Origin: Lytechinus pictus
Taxonomy: Eukaryota; Echinodermata; Echinoidea; Temnopleuroida; Toxopneustidae
DNA: 64,000 nt
NCBI RefSeq assembly: GCF_037042905.1
Contig: NC_087261.1
Span: forward strand, 10,253,717 to 10,317,716
Reading direction: 5' to 3'
Shown here: positions 48,755 to 60,439 of the stretch, in pieces
Position numbering within the stretch: position 1 is the first letter of the stretch
Layout: every line of letters begins with the position of its first letter
Notes under the pieces: model-generated
Seen by the model: only the letters and a program-made list of their open reading frames with translations
Databases searched by the model: none
What the model was told of the DNA's origin: nothing
Program-made: the position numbers and the translations under genes

Positions 48755-49340
48755 CTGGTAAAAATGACGTCATAATTACGTCAGTTTAACGACGAGTGTC
48801 ACGTCATTTTGACGTCGTAACATGACGTCTTATTGACGGGATCTTGCACCCGCGAATAACGTCATTATGACGTCGTATATTGACGTCATTATGACGTCTC
48901 CAAGAGTGACTACGACGTCTTAATGACGTCTTGGCAACGTTTTTACAACGTTTTCCTGACCAGTATCAAGGGTCAGATTGACGTCGTGTATTGACGTGAT
49001 TATGACGTCTTCGAGAGTCAACAACGACGTCTTAATGACATCCGTGCAACGTGTTCCTGACCGGTTTTAGACGTCATATTGATGTAATTATGACGTCTTT
49101 AAAAGTCATCTACGACGTCTTAATGACAACTTTGCGGCATATTCCTGACCAGTTTCAGACGTCATATTGATGTAATTATGACGTCTTTATAAGTCAACTA
49201 CGACGTCTGAATGACGACTTTGCAACATATTGCTGACTAGTAATAGACGTCATATTGACGTCGCATATTGAAATGAATATGACGTCTTTTGGAGTCAACT
49301 ATGATATCTTAACGTATTCTGACGTGATAATGACCTAAAC
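48755..49340 (+). repeat. CRE-like TGACGTC tandem array at the left end of the 8-kb element
   Basis: A degenerate unit of about 115-120 bp recurs, of the form GACGTCATATTGATGTAATT, then ATGACGTCTTTANAAGTCAA, then CTACGACGTCTTAATGAC, then a CCTGACCAGT-type end. TGACGTC or GACGTCA words occur more than a dozen times in under 600 bp. TGACGTCA is the palindromic CREB/ATF site; any function here is inference. Confidence 0.85.
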
Positions 49341-50137
49341 ATTAAATTCTACATGCAATGTACATACACACATCACTTCAAAGACCTTGTCATTGAGGAT
49401 TATCTATATTTGGTGAATACTGAGGTGGTCTGACAATGTCCAGCATTCCCAGTAACAATATAATGATCCTCCATGCCAGGGCCTTGCATAACTTGTCTCG
49501 GTCTCAAGAACATGACCCCCCCCCCCCCCCCCCGAAAAAGAATATATACAAAAATGGAAAACGAAATCAAATACATGTACGCATTTCAATTACGAAATCG
49601 TGGCAAATATTCTATTAATAAATAAAACTTGCATAACATATTACCAGCAAAAAAAAAAAGGAATACAAAATGTTGAAAACTCTAAATAGATTGAAAAAAA
49701 AAAAACTTTTCTATGAAAATGCAGTATTAGGGTCAAAGGAATGAAATTACAATGTTTGTTATACCAATACATACAATTGTACATGTATAAATACACATTA
49801 ATACATAACAGAGGCATAATGATCTCCAAGAATAAAGCTTTTTCGTTGAAATTGTAATTAAATATACCTTCAACTTTAGACAACTATGTAATGTAGGTAA
49901 AAATATACTGTATGTAAAAAAAAAATACCCGAGTTGGAATAGTTTCAGGATTTATGGAAGCTCGCACTTGGGTGAAAGAATCATACATGTACATTAATTC
50001 TTATGAAATGTTTGGGTTGTATTACACTATCACTTAGGGCCAGGGGTAAAAGACAGTAGTTGCAGCAAACAATTATTTCTTCGGAAAGTCTTTTAAATTA
50101 AGGTTAATTGTCAAAATATTGTAAATAATCTAGATCT

Positions 50138-50284
50138 GGGACCCGTTGCAGAAAGAGTTGCAATCAATCGCAACTCTAAAAATCATGCGCAACTTGATTT
50201 TCAACCAATCAACAGCGCGCATTTGGGACTTGCGATTGATTTTTTGACTTGCGTTTAAGCGCAACTCTTTCTGCAACGGACCCC
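50138..50284. mobile_element. MITE with GTTGCAGAAAGAGTTGC ends
   Basis: CCCGTTGCAGAAAGAGTTGC at the left and GCAACTCTTTCTGCAACGGA at the right, with inner CAATCGCAACT / ACTTGCGATTG. About 147 bp, non-coding. Confidence 0.8.
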
Positions 50285-50285
50285 T

Positions 50286-50559
50286 GGGCCCTGTCTTACA
50301 AAGAGTTACGATTGATCCGATCAATCATAACTCTATGGAAATCCATCAGTGTCATAATTTTTTTCTACGAAAAATTTGCACAATGTCCTTTGTATGCAAA
50401 GAGAAACGCAGCGAATTTTTGAGAAAACAATGAATGCATGAACATACATCATAGCTAGAAAATATTTTGAACAAACATGCTTAATAGATGTTAACGTTGC
50501 TGACCGTCCATAGTTGCGATTGATCGGATCAATCATAACTCTTTGTAAGACGGGGCCCT
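50286..50559. mobile_element. MITE, family AAAGAGTTACGATYGATCC (copy 2)
   Basis: GGGCCCTGTCTTACAAAGAG at the left and CTCTTTGTAAGACGGGGCCC at the right, plus inner GATTGATCCGATCAATCATA and its mirror. It abuts the preceding MITE and resembles 6806-7062. Confidence 0.85.
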
Positions 50560-51659
50560 GGTAAATTAATGTAAACTTGTATCTTTGTAAAATCATGAAT
50601 TTTTATCTTAAAATCAATAATTCTGATGATCACTAACAAAGAAAAGCATATGTGGGACAGGACAGTGTAATATGATTGATTTGAAAAATACCCGACATTT
50701 GATAGAATTACATGCTTATTTTGCTCATTTCTCAGCAATTACACATTTTCTTCCCGAGCTTTTTGGCACACATCTTTTATATATACATACACTTTGCTGG
50801 TAATTCTGTTGGATTCTGTTCGAACTCATTTTAAGATAGTTACTACTAGAGGTGCGCTATTAACTTAAGGCAACTATGTAATGTAGGAAAAAATATACTG
50901 TATGTAAAAAAAAAAATACCTGAGTTGCAAAGTTTTCAGGATTTATGGAAGCTTGCATTTGGGTGAAAGAATCATGCATCAATAAGTCTGATGAAAATAG
51001 TTTGTGGAACTGTTGTATTACACTATCACTTAGAAGGAAAAGACAGTAGTTGCAGCAAACAATTATTTCTTGAGAAAATCTATAAAATCAAAGTTAATTG
51101 TCAATATATTGTACATAATCTACATCTGGTACATTAATGTAAACTTGTATCTTTGTAAAATCATGAATTTTTTAACTTAAAATCGATAATTCTGATGATC
51201 GCTGTAAACACAGAAAAGCATATGTGGGACAGTGTATTATAATCGATTCGAAAAATACCTGACATTTGATAGAATTACATGCTTATTTTGCTCATTTCTC
51301 AGCAATTACGCATTTTCTTCCCTACATGTAGCTACGTAGGCTTTTTATGTGAGCTGAGAGATTTCATACCAGATTTCCTTTGCTTGATAAAGTTCTTATG
51401 ATAGTCTGTGTATCAGCATAGCATGTGTTCAGTGTTTTGAACCCACTGGAGATTGTGCATCATATCTTTATGTATGGAAGTCATTTTGCGTCTGCGGTCT
51501 CCATGGTTTTTTCAGGATCTATGTGTTGACTAGACCAGTCCCATATTGATATTTTCGTGCTGTGTCACTTTGGAAGGCCGTCTCCAATTGGTTGACTGGT
51601 GAGTTGGCAGATGCACAGCCCATCCCACTTTTCAATTATATCATTACGTAATCTCTAAC

Positions 51660-52276
51660 ATGTCTAAGATATCCACCAGATCAAGAGGCCGCTTGCACTC
51701 GGCTAACGCATGTACACAATCCTCTGCTTCATCATTAACTGGATCTAAACAAAGCCCAGCATACCTAGATCATATTGATACAGTCGTTCAAAGAGCGGTG
51801 GCCGTGGCAATGGAACGCGAGAGACAAAAACTCAATGATGACATGGATAAGCGCGAAAATAAATTGCGTGAAATTCTTGATGAAAAGCTCACTAATCTAC
51901 ACGTTCTTGAAATATCTATCGATACTAAATTGAAGCAACTCCGTGATTTTGAAAAATCGGTTTCTGATAACATGACTAACACCATAATGCTTTGTCAAAT
52001 AGGCTTGACCACATCGAGCAGTACTCCTGTCGCAATAATATCCGTATCCGTATGAGATTGTTCGAAATGTAGCAAAGCAGATTGGTATCGATCTTACTCC
52101 ATGTGACATTGATCGATCCCATCACCTTTGCCGACCAACTAGCAGTCATGATGTTCAACCCAAAGGATCATACCCCGGCGTGGCCCTGTAATGCCAACTT
52201 AGCAGCTCCACCAATCAATGTGAAATTCACTTCATACAGGCCGAAACAAACGATGATGAAAAATAGAGGAAAATGA
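51660..52276 (+). pseudogene. Degenerate retrotransposon ORF1-like protein
   Basis: ATG at 51660 opens 131 codons: a Ser/Thr-rich start, then a Lys/Glu-rich probable coiled coil (ERERQKLNDDMDKRENKLRE, later LKQLRDFEKSVSDNM). Shifting frame near 51990 gives RLDHIEQYSCRNNIRIR, then EIVRNVAKQIGIDLTPCDID, then RSHHLCRPTS, and after another shift INVKFTSYRPKQTMMKNRGK. The order coiled coil, EQYSRRNNIRI-type motif, DIDRSHR-type motif, VKFTSYRxK-type motif is that of L1/L2-type non-LTR ORF1 proteins (RNA-binding). At least two frame breaks make it non-functional. No ORF2 reverse transcriptase follows. Confidence 0.6.
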
Positions 52277-53740
52277 AAATGCTCAGGAACAGATGACTGG
52301 GTGCAGGCAGGCAAGGCAGTTCAGGTGGGATGAAAATTTATTGGCAGGACACCTTCCGTTTCAAATTACAGCATCTGCAAAAATAACAGAAGAGGAGAAA
52401 CATAAAAACTTTTTCTACATAAACTATTTATTAATCTTCATTAAAAACTAGATGGTTTCAATATTAATTTCCAATTTATTTTAAATGATTAAAAAACGAT
52501 GTGGGGTTTGTTACATATTTTATACTTCAAATATTAACATGTTAAGTCAAGTCGGGGGGGGGGGGGCATGATGCCCTCAAGACCTTTAACCATCTCTGTA
52601 TAAGGAAGGAAATTTTAGAATCAATTTATTTGACACATAAAACATATTATTTTTTTATAATTACAATTTTAATTCATGCCTTTTTTATGTGTTTTAAATG
52701 GTTATGGGGTAACCAGGACTGTCAGGACCGAGAATTCGAACTTCGAGGCTGAAATACAGCCATTCCCTATGCCTGATTTGGCTTAAATTCAGGTCAAGGA
52801 TCAATTAAATATATATTTTGCAAAAAAAATCTTTACAAATTTTGAGGTGGAATTAGTTTTCTGGCATCGCGAGATCGACCAATGCAAAATGCAAAATTTA
52901 TTAGCGCCAATTTACCATCTAAACTTGTCATTGAAATTAGAACGTCCAAACCGATCTAGTACCAGTACTAGCACAATGAATCAATCAGCTATGCATGTGC
53001 ACCAATTCTGTATTTCTTGCATACGTACGTCACTCGAGTTAAAGTTCATGTCATTGCGTTATATAGCGTGGGAATTGTAAGAAAGTGATCCTTCAAAATG
53101 TTTACCTTCCAACAATTAACATTTTTAAAGCCTTTGTATGCATTTAGAGTACAAAAGCTTACAAATTGGACAAATTAAATGTTTGCCCCAAAATTATTGT
53201 GGGAAGGGTGGATTTTCTAGGGAAATCCATCTTAGTGTACAAAGTTCTACAGGCAACAGAGACTTGTCTAGGCTCCGTGAATGAAAATACAATGAAAAAA
53301 TATCACAGAGTCCTCGAAGTACAGTCAGGACCATTAACAGATTATAAGGTGCCCCGAGTTTGTGCACACCCAAATCTGCGTGATTCTGATAATAGAGATT
53401 CCCAATGATCCCCCCCCCCCCGAAAAAAAGGCTTTACATCTGAAATAGCCTTCTAACTTACCTACTGCCCGATGCCTCCTATCATGTAGGGCAGCAACGA
53501 AGGATCTCCACTCCTGGCATCCAGCGATTCTGGGCCTTCTTCTGGAAACTCCCCCAGGCCAGGTCATATTCACTGACTTCATCTCCTCCTCAACTCCTCA
53601 TGTGTGACACCGAGACAGGTGGTTTTGTGTCTCCCTCTCTTTCTCCTGAAATGTCAAACAGATCTATTCATTAAAAATCTTACTCAAAATGGTGCTTTTG
53701 GTAGAAAAATAATGAATATAGGGCATTTCATGTGACGGCC
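52277..53740. other. Interior of the 8-kb element, no gene seen
   Basis: AT-rich with G/C runs near 52555 and 53410. Short frames (such as 52847-53080) show no recognised motif. Confidence 0.4.
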
Positions 53741-54523
53741 TTAACCCTTATTAAACTGGGGGGGGGGGGTGACCCCCCCCCCAACAAATTTCATCACTAC
53801 GCTGTCGCGCAAAAAATTTTGATCGCGCCGCTCACTGACTTTTTACTTTCAAGTCTCGCGCAAATTTTGAGACCAAATTTGTGACGCCCGGGTACGCGGT
53901 TACGACATTACGCAACATTATGTAAGTGCATGTCAGACCCAAAATTGCTCATAAACATGATTTTATGTACAAATCCAATGCAAATTGTGTATTTAGCCAA
54001 AATTCATAAATTTATCATTATTTCTACTTTTACTGATTAAACTTAATTAATTTTGCCTTGTTTATGATTAGAATTAAGTCTAGAACGATTTCCATCGAAA
54101 ATACAATAAAAAACAAAATGTAAAAAAACAAAGAAATAGGCCCTACATGATTTAAAATAAAAAAAAATACATAAGAAATCGGTCTTGGTACCAGATTTTT
54201 TTTCATTCACAATTGTTAGGAATGCTATAAAGAATATTTTCACCCAAAAAATAGCATTCTAGGAGCTTTATTTAGTGAATCAGAGCAAAAAGTATGATCT
54301 CATGAATAAATTAGCATAATTAATTCATATATAAAATAAAAAATATGAATTCAGTGAAATATACCAATGCAACTACGTAGATTACGTCATTCTCTACCAT
54401 CATGCAAATTTTCGTTGTGATCGTGCAATCCACCGCCGAGATCTTATAAGGGGGGGGGGGCAATAATACCCCCCCCCCCCAGGAATAACAAGAATCAAAA
54501 TACCCCGGTAGATTTAGGATTAA
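53741..54523. mobile_element. TTAA-flanked element, family E, copy 2 (inverted)
   Basis: TTAA CCCTTATTAAAC at the left and GATTTAGGA TTAA at the right. G-run/C-run palindromes lie next to both ends, and inner sequence is shared in reverse with 16696-17469, such as GTTACGACATTACGCAAC-like words and GTAAGTGCATGTCAGACC. Confidence 0.75.
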
Positions 54524-54696
54524 AAAAATTGTCAGTACGGTATATCATCGAGGATCTACATACTAATAGTACATGTAGATCTGGTACAGTTACATAAACT
54601 GAACTTTGTGAAATCTTGAAATCTACACTGAAAAATGTTCAAACTGAAGATCACCAACACAGATAAGAGCACGTGGGACAGTTATTATTGCTCTGA

Positions 54697-55293
54697 TTAA
54701 AGGAGAATGAAACTCTTGGAGCAAGTTAGCTTTTGTGAAAGCAGAAAAATCAAAGAATAAGATCAACAAAACTTTGAGTAAAATAGGACTAGCAATAAAA
54801 GAGTTATGAGCATTTGAATGTCGAGATCACTAATGCTATGGAGATCCTCCCACTGGCAATGCGACCAAGATCTGTGATGTCACACACGTACAACTCTCCC
54901 ATTTGGACACTGAAAATATACCCCAAAACATCTCTTTTTGCTCATTCTAATCATATGACAAACGATTCATCAATGATATAATGTTGTGAAACCTCTGTAC
55001 TTGTCATCTCATACAGAGAACACCTCACCTTGTGATAGACTCTATAAAAGTGAGAATATAAGTGAAATAAGTACTAAAGTAATGAGGGAGTTGTACGTGT
55101 GTGATATCACGGATCTTGGTCGCATTGCCGATGGGAGGATCTACATGGCACTAGTGATCTCAATATTCAAATGCTCATAACTTTCTTATTATTCATTTAA
55201 TCTTCCTCAAACTTTCAACAATATGTTTCTTTGATTTTTCTCTTTGAGTTTGATATGGATTCAGCTGGTTTCAAGGGTTTCATTCTCCTTTAA
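54697..55293. mobile_element. MITE, family F (ends AGGAGAATGAAAC), TTAA-flanked
   Basis: TTAA AGGAGAATGAAACTCTTGG at the left and AGGGTTTCATTCTCCT TTAA at the right, about 597 bp. Inner inverted words include ATCACTAATGCTATGGAGAT-like and GATCTTGGTCGCATTGCC / GGCAATGCGACCAAGATC. Confidence 0.85.
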
Positions 55294-55479
55294 TGTCGGC
55301 CCGACGCTTGCCTTGGCTCGAGTTGACCCGAATCCTGTGGCTGTGCTTTTTTTGCTTATTTCGCAGCAATTAGTAATTACACAATTTCTTCCAGAATCCT
55401 TTGGCACATACGGTATATTATTTATAAATATAGACAGACACTTTGGTGGTCATTTCATTGGATTCTGTACGAACTCATT

Positions 55480-55860
55480 TTGATATCGTTACCACAACTG
55501 GCATTTACCTTAAAAGTGTGCACTGTGTCTGTGCAGACTTGGGCCCTGAGCCCACCAGCGCAGCCTGTCCTATTCAGCATGCCGGCGCTCGGGGCAGCCA
55601 CCCCGGCCGGTCAGTGTCAGTGCACGAAATCTAAAGCCAAAGGCAAGCCGCGCTCCGAAAAGAAAATCTTAGAAGATGGTTATCTAACTTACTGTTTGGT
55701 CTCCTGCGAATGCCTTCGAAGTCGTTATCCAAATCTGAATCGTGTTCTTAAAGTAGTAGAACTATTATTAACGGCCATCTTCGTCGCACTTAATTCTCGA
55801 TCCAAAATTAGGCTGCAACATTTAACGGCGAAAAACGGGAGCATTCCTTTTTCAAATTAA
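55480..55860 (+). CDS. Candidate ORF in the 8-kb element, unrecognised
   Basis: A 126-codon open frame with raised GC. An internal Met starts MPALGAATPAGQCQCTKSKA; then KGKPRSEKKILEDGYLTYCL; then SCECLRSRYPNLNRVLKVVE and a hydrophobic LLLTAIFVAL. Several Cys residues and a basic patch are visible. No family is recognised. It lies before the right-end repeat array, so it could be an element-borne gene remnant or chance. Confidence 0.22.
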   Translation: MISLPQLAFTLKVCTVSVQTWALSPPAQPVLFSMPALGAATPAGQCQCTKSKAKGKPRSEKKILEDGYLTYCLVSCECLRSRYPNLNRVLKVVELLLTAIFVALNSRSKIRLQHLTAKNGSIPFSN

Positions 55861-56289
55861 ATGGTTGCGACTGCGCCAGTTGCATGCAGTGCAGCGCGCA
55901 TGCGCAGGCTCGGATCATGCATTTTTTATAGGGGGTGAGCCCGGGGGGCGTGCATGGGGGGGGGGGGGGTGAGCTAACTAGATAGGGGGTTTGCATGACA
56001 CCGGGGCATGACACCACTTGCGAAAAAAAGTTTTAAAATAGATACAAACTTCTTTGACATATAAAGCTTCCTCTTGTTTGGTTTGGTTGGCAACCAGCTA
56101 AGAAATGATTATTTTTGCCACTGCTTTTGAAACTTTTTTCTTTGAAGAATTATATACTTTACCCAAAATAAAAAAATCTGTACTATTTTTTTTTAGTTTT
56201 ACTTTTCCTTTTATAAGTAGAAATAGCCTTGCTAACATGGCAAGGTTGAAAAAATGGCAAAATAGTATGTGGCTTTGAAATTAAACTTG

Positions 56290-56640
56290 TAAATATCCTC
56301 GTCGTTGATTGGTAAAATTTGATGTCATAATCACGTCGTAATGTGGTCATATGAAAACGCAAATTTCTTTGTCGTTGTTTGGTAAATAAATGATGTCATA
56401 ATCACGTCATAATGTGGTCATATAAAAATGCAAATTCATTTGTTGCAGATTGGTCGATAAATGACGTCGTAATCACGTAATAATCTGGTCATATAAGAAA
56501 GCAAATTTACTTGTCGTAAATTGGTCAGTAAATGGCGTCGTAATCACGTCATAATCTGGTCATATAAGCGAGCAAATTTACTTGTCGTAAATTGGTCAGT
56601 AAATGACGTCGAAATCACGTCATAATCTGGTCAAATAAAA
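56290..56640 (+). repeat. Tandem array, about 62-bp unit, right end of the 8-kb element
   Basis: Five or six units of the form TTGGTCAGTAAATGACGTCG, TAATCACGTCATAATCTGGT, CATATAAGNNAGCAAATT. The unit differs from the left-end array but shares GACGTC/ACGTCAT words. The last 130 bp to the terminus have further ACGTCAT words. Confidence 0.88.
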
Positions 56641-57109
56641 ATGCAAATGAAAGTTGCCATTCTAAGTCGTCAAAATGACGTCGTAAGAACGTCATAAATA
56701 CGACGACATGACGAGTATTACCACTTTACGATCAGTTAATGACGTCATTACGACCGTGTCTGCTATCAGGGTATATACATCCAATTCTTAAACACTCTCA
56801 AACTAGCTGCCATTAATGGCAAGACATGTGCTAGGGTAGGGCTAGCTTAGGCTAGCGCATTAACTTTACCTCAAATCTGGACCTGTCTAATGCCTAATAC
56901 TAATAGGAATAGCCGACTAATGCCATGGTTAACTTCGAACTTGTTAATTCCGAACTTAGGTTTGGACCAATATTAGCTTATTTACTGGTTTAATATGTCT
57001 AGTCCGTATACAGAACCAGTCCTAGATCTAAAAAAAAATATCTTAGTTCTAGTCTAGTCTCTAGATCTAGACTCTGATCTACGCGCTATCAGCATGGAAC
57101 CACTAACTA

Positions 57110-57705
57110 GTGTACCAAAGGGGGGGGGCAGACTGCCCCCCTGACGAGTCACAACTGATCCAGGGGACGTGCCCCCCTTGAGAAGCCAAATTAATAATTT
57201 GTAATGTCAAAATGCAACGAAAAAAGACGCATATGTCCCCTCTTTTGAACGTGAAGATCTTTTTTTTTTTTCTTGTCAAATTTTTTTCAGCTACGAAATC
57301 CTTAATTTTGGGTGAAGACGGGGATCAAGATCACTGACGTTAATTTGTGCCTGACGTTAGAATACGTTCCATGCACGCACTGGTGTACCTAGGATTTTCC
57401 AAAAGGGGGGCAAATTTTTTAGAGGATATTTCGTCCGCGAAAAAATGTGACAAGCCCCCCCCCCCCCCAAAAAAAAAGGGTCTTCACCCCAAATTATGGA
57501 TTTCTTATATAGCTGGAAAAAAAATTGACAAGCAAAAAAAAAAATAAAAGATCTTCACGTTAAAAAAAGGGGACATACGTCTTTTTCATTGCATTTTTAC
57601 ATTACAAATTATTAATTTGGCTTCTCAAAAGGGGCACGTCCCCTGAATCAGTTGTGACTCGTCAGAGGGACAGTCTCCCCCCCCCCCCCCTTGGTACACT
57701 AGTGG
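57110..57705. mobile_element. Centre of the 12-kb palindrome with hAT-like miniature sequences
   Basis: GTGTACCAAAGGGGGG with GGCAGACTGCCCCC and GACGAGTCACAACTGATCCA on the left is mirrored by TGGTACACTAGTG with the inverse words on the right. A further CACTGGTGTACCTAGG start lies at 57378. These belong to the CACTAGCGTACC family seen at 41746 and 46683. The unpaired centre is about 57326-57475. Confidence 0.6.
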
Positions 57706-57911
57706 TTCCATGCTGATACAGCGTAGATCAGAGTCTAGATATAGAGACTAGACTAGAACTAAGATAATTTTTTTTTAGATCTAGGACTAGTTTTGTATAC
57801 GGACTAGACATATTAAACCATGGCAAATAAGCTAATATTTGTCTAAACCTAATTAAACGTGAAGTTCGGAATCAACCAGTTCGAAGTTAACCATGGCATT
57901 AGTCGGCTATT

Positions 57912-60439
57912 CAGTGTTGTAGTCAAGGCTCAAACCTCCAAGGCCAAGGCCAAGGCTTTAATACCAAAGGCCTAGGCATGGAAACCCAAGACCAAGGCCT
58001 GAAAACCTCAAGGCCAAGGCATTTCAAACTTACGATATACAGAACAATGAACTAAAAATACTTAGGCGGCAGACATCACACATGGTAAAATGTATGTGAG
58101 CGAGGGGACTGAGCGAGAAAAAAAAATTAACCTTTGTACATTTAAAACAAAAATAATTTCATGATAGAGACAATAAAAAATAATGATATAGTTACCTGTG
58201 TACACATAATCCATAATTTTTCTATAGGCGATTTACATTGCAATAATTATTATTATCACGGTCATCTGATCCTGGCATTCTCAACGTATGTTTTCTCCAC
58301 TCCCTGGGACAGGGGCAGCAGAAAATTATTATGGGGGGGGGGGGTCAACGCCAAAAAGACACCCATTTTTCAAAATGAGTTTTTTTTTGTGCAAACAGAT
58401 ACATGTATTTTCAAAATGAGATTATGAACTGCGTGAAGTAATTGTGTGTTTTATAGAAATTAAGTTGAGCAAAGGCTTTCTAAAGTGATTTTTAATTATA
58501 AGATAGCGAGCAAGCGGTTTTGAAAAAAAAAAATTCTGAAGTTGTAAAACTTGATTTATGGTCAATTATGGGGCTAATCATTGTTGAAATTTCCTTGCGC
58601 GATGTTGCCAGCGCGAATCACCAGCTCAAACTTCTTGACATGTCGTGTAATAAGACATGGAAATTATTTTATTCTGAGCTGGTTTTGTAATCATGAAAAA
58701 GATGTGTATCTAACTAAAAAATAACTTTGCGCTCGCTAATTCTTTTATATACTGACCAGTAAAGGAAGCAGTTAATTAAGCAGTTAATTACTGCATTTTA
58801 AATAAGATACATAACTCACCAATAAAAAAATAATGCGAGCGCAAAGCGCGAGCTCAAAAATTTGTGATATTCCAACCTGAAAACTGGACATTCTAAGCAT
58901 TTTTTTTGTGAACGGGAAGAGAACGAGTACAATAATTGATGCGAGTGCAGGAAGCGAGCCAAATATTTGTGATATTTCAACCATAAAGCAACATTCTATA
59001 CATTTTTGTAACCATTAGCAGTACTGTACTAAACAATAATTGATTCAAGCACGATTCAAAATCTGTGATTTTCGAACCTAAAATCTATTATGTTTTATTA
59101 TTAAAGAAGGTATTTCTTTTTTAAAAAGGGCATATTTCATTTGGAATTTTTTTTTTTGGGGGGGGGGGGCAAGAGAGCACAAAGCGCAAGCTAATATTTT
59201 CAAATGCTTAAACTGAAAATTAGTCATTTTTAGGACTCTTGTCAGTTTTCATATTTTTTCTGCTTACAACCACTTTTATTTAACAGTTAATTAATCATTA
59301 ATTATTAATACTTATTGATAATATTAATAATTATTAATTATTAAATTATTTTTTTTAAATTATTATTTCTTGAAACCATATTGACACAAAAACAAATACG
59401 TTGTTTATTTCCTTGAAACTGTAGAGAAATGAGATTCAATGTTGAACGATATATGATTAAAAAGAAGTGAACATTTTTTCCCCTTTGTTTTGTCTATCTG
59501 ACCCAAAACAAATATAAAATTTAGAAGAGAGATGGAGAGAGAAGGAGAAGTCCCACCACCAAGAATAAACTTAGACAAGGGGAAAGGGAAAGGAAAAGAT
59601 GGAGTAAATGTGATATTATTTTTTAAACAATCTATTGCAAAATTAGCTTTTCTTATAGAAAGAGGGGGACAGGTTTTGTTCACTCGCTCGCTTCAATCGC
59701 TTTCTTCTTTTTTTTGACATAAATTTTGCTCTATATATGCCATGCTTGGCCTCTCAAAGTTTCTGGCTCATCATGCCATTGACATAACCCATTTGGATAT
59801 GACAAAATTGGAGACTGCATGTGTTCAAGTTTACCAAATCTTTTCAGAATATCATTAACACTTAAAACATTCTTGTTGGCCAAAGAAAATAATACAAGGA
59901 AAATCCTAATGGAATAGAAATCAACCTTGTTATCGTTCTTTAGAGTTACCTATGTTTAAAGTATGAAAATTGTTGTCAAAATTGCAGTCAGATGTAAAAA
60001 TTATTCTTGTCATCAAAGCACTATTATCTTGATCATGACCATTATTATTTGCTGTCATTATCATCATATGATTACAACACATTACCAATACATAACGCTA
60101 TTTTTCATAACTAATGTATTCTTTGTTTGAATTTCTTGATAATGGTGACAATTACAATTGATGACACTGCTAGTACACTTACTACTGCTGCTGCTATATA
60201 CTGTTACTGGTGATTGGTAGTATTGACCATTAGTGTTATTAAATATATATATAAAAAAAACAATTGAAACATTTATAATTACTTATTTAAAACAAATGAA
60301 AGTACAAAATACAAAATGCCTTGAAAAAGCCTTAAAATGTCAAGGCTCTAAATCCTCAAGGCCAAGGCTTTGAAAAAGTAGCTAGGCATTAAGGCGCCTT
60401 ATTAAGGCCAAGGCCGAGCATCAATGCACTACAACACTG
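57912..60439. mobile_element. 2.5-kb hAT-like element, terminal repeat CAGTGTTGTAGT
   Basis: CAGTGTTGTAGTCAAGGC at 57912 and GCACTACAACACTG ending at 60439. Both ends are followed by clustered AAGGCCAAGGC words (at least five on the left, four on the right), a typical subterminal transposase-binding layout. The empty site survives in the left palindrome arm near 56900-56930, but no clean target duplication is seen. The interior is AT-rich with degenerate GCGCAAAGCGCGAGC words and no recognisable transposase. Confidence 0.75.

Larger units (their letters stand above)
49878..51350 (+). repeat. Direct duplication inside the 8-kb element (about 470-bp unit plus MITEs)
   Basis: ACTATGTAATGTAGG, TTTCAGGATTTATGGAAGCT, ACAGTAGTTGCAGCAAACAA, GCATATGTGGGACAG and ATTACATGCTTATTTTGCTC appear in the same order in 49878-50755 and 50870-51322. 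The first copy is split by two MITEs at 50138-50559. A third, more diverged relative covers 54540-54700 and 55294-55490, itself split by a family F MITE. Confidence 0.8.
48740..56771. mobile_element. 8.0-kb DNA element, terminal repeat CCCTGATAGCAG, TA-type target
   Basis: CCCTGATAGCAGA at 48740 and TCTGCTATCAGGG ending at 56771 are a 13-bp terminal inverted repeat. Flanks are CTATA on the left and TATATA on the right. The empty site, a pure AT run, is preserved in the other palindrome arm near 60520-60542, so the target is TA-like (TA or TATA). The left end carries a TGACGTC-rich array and the right end a different 62-bp array. The interior has a diverged triplicated module, MITEs and an ORF1-like remnant, but no transposase that I recognise. 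Confidence 0.85.
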
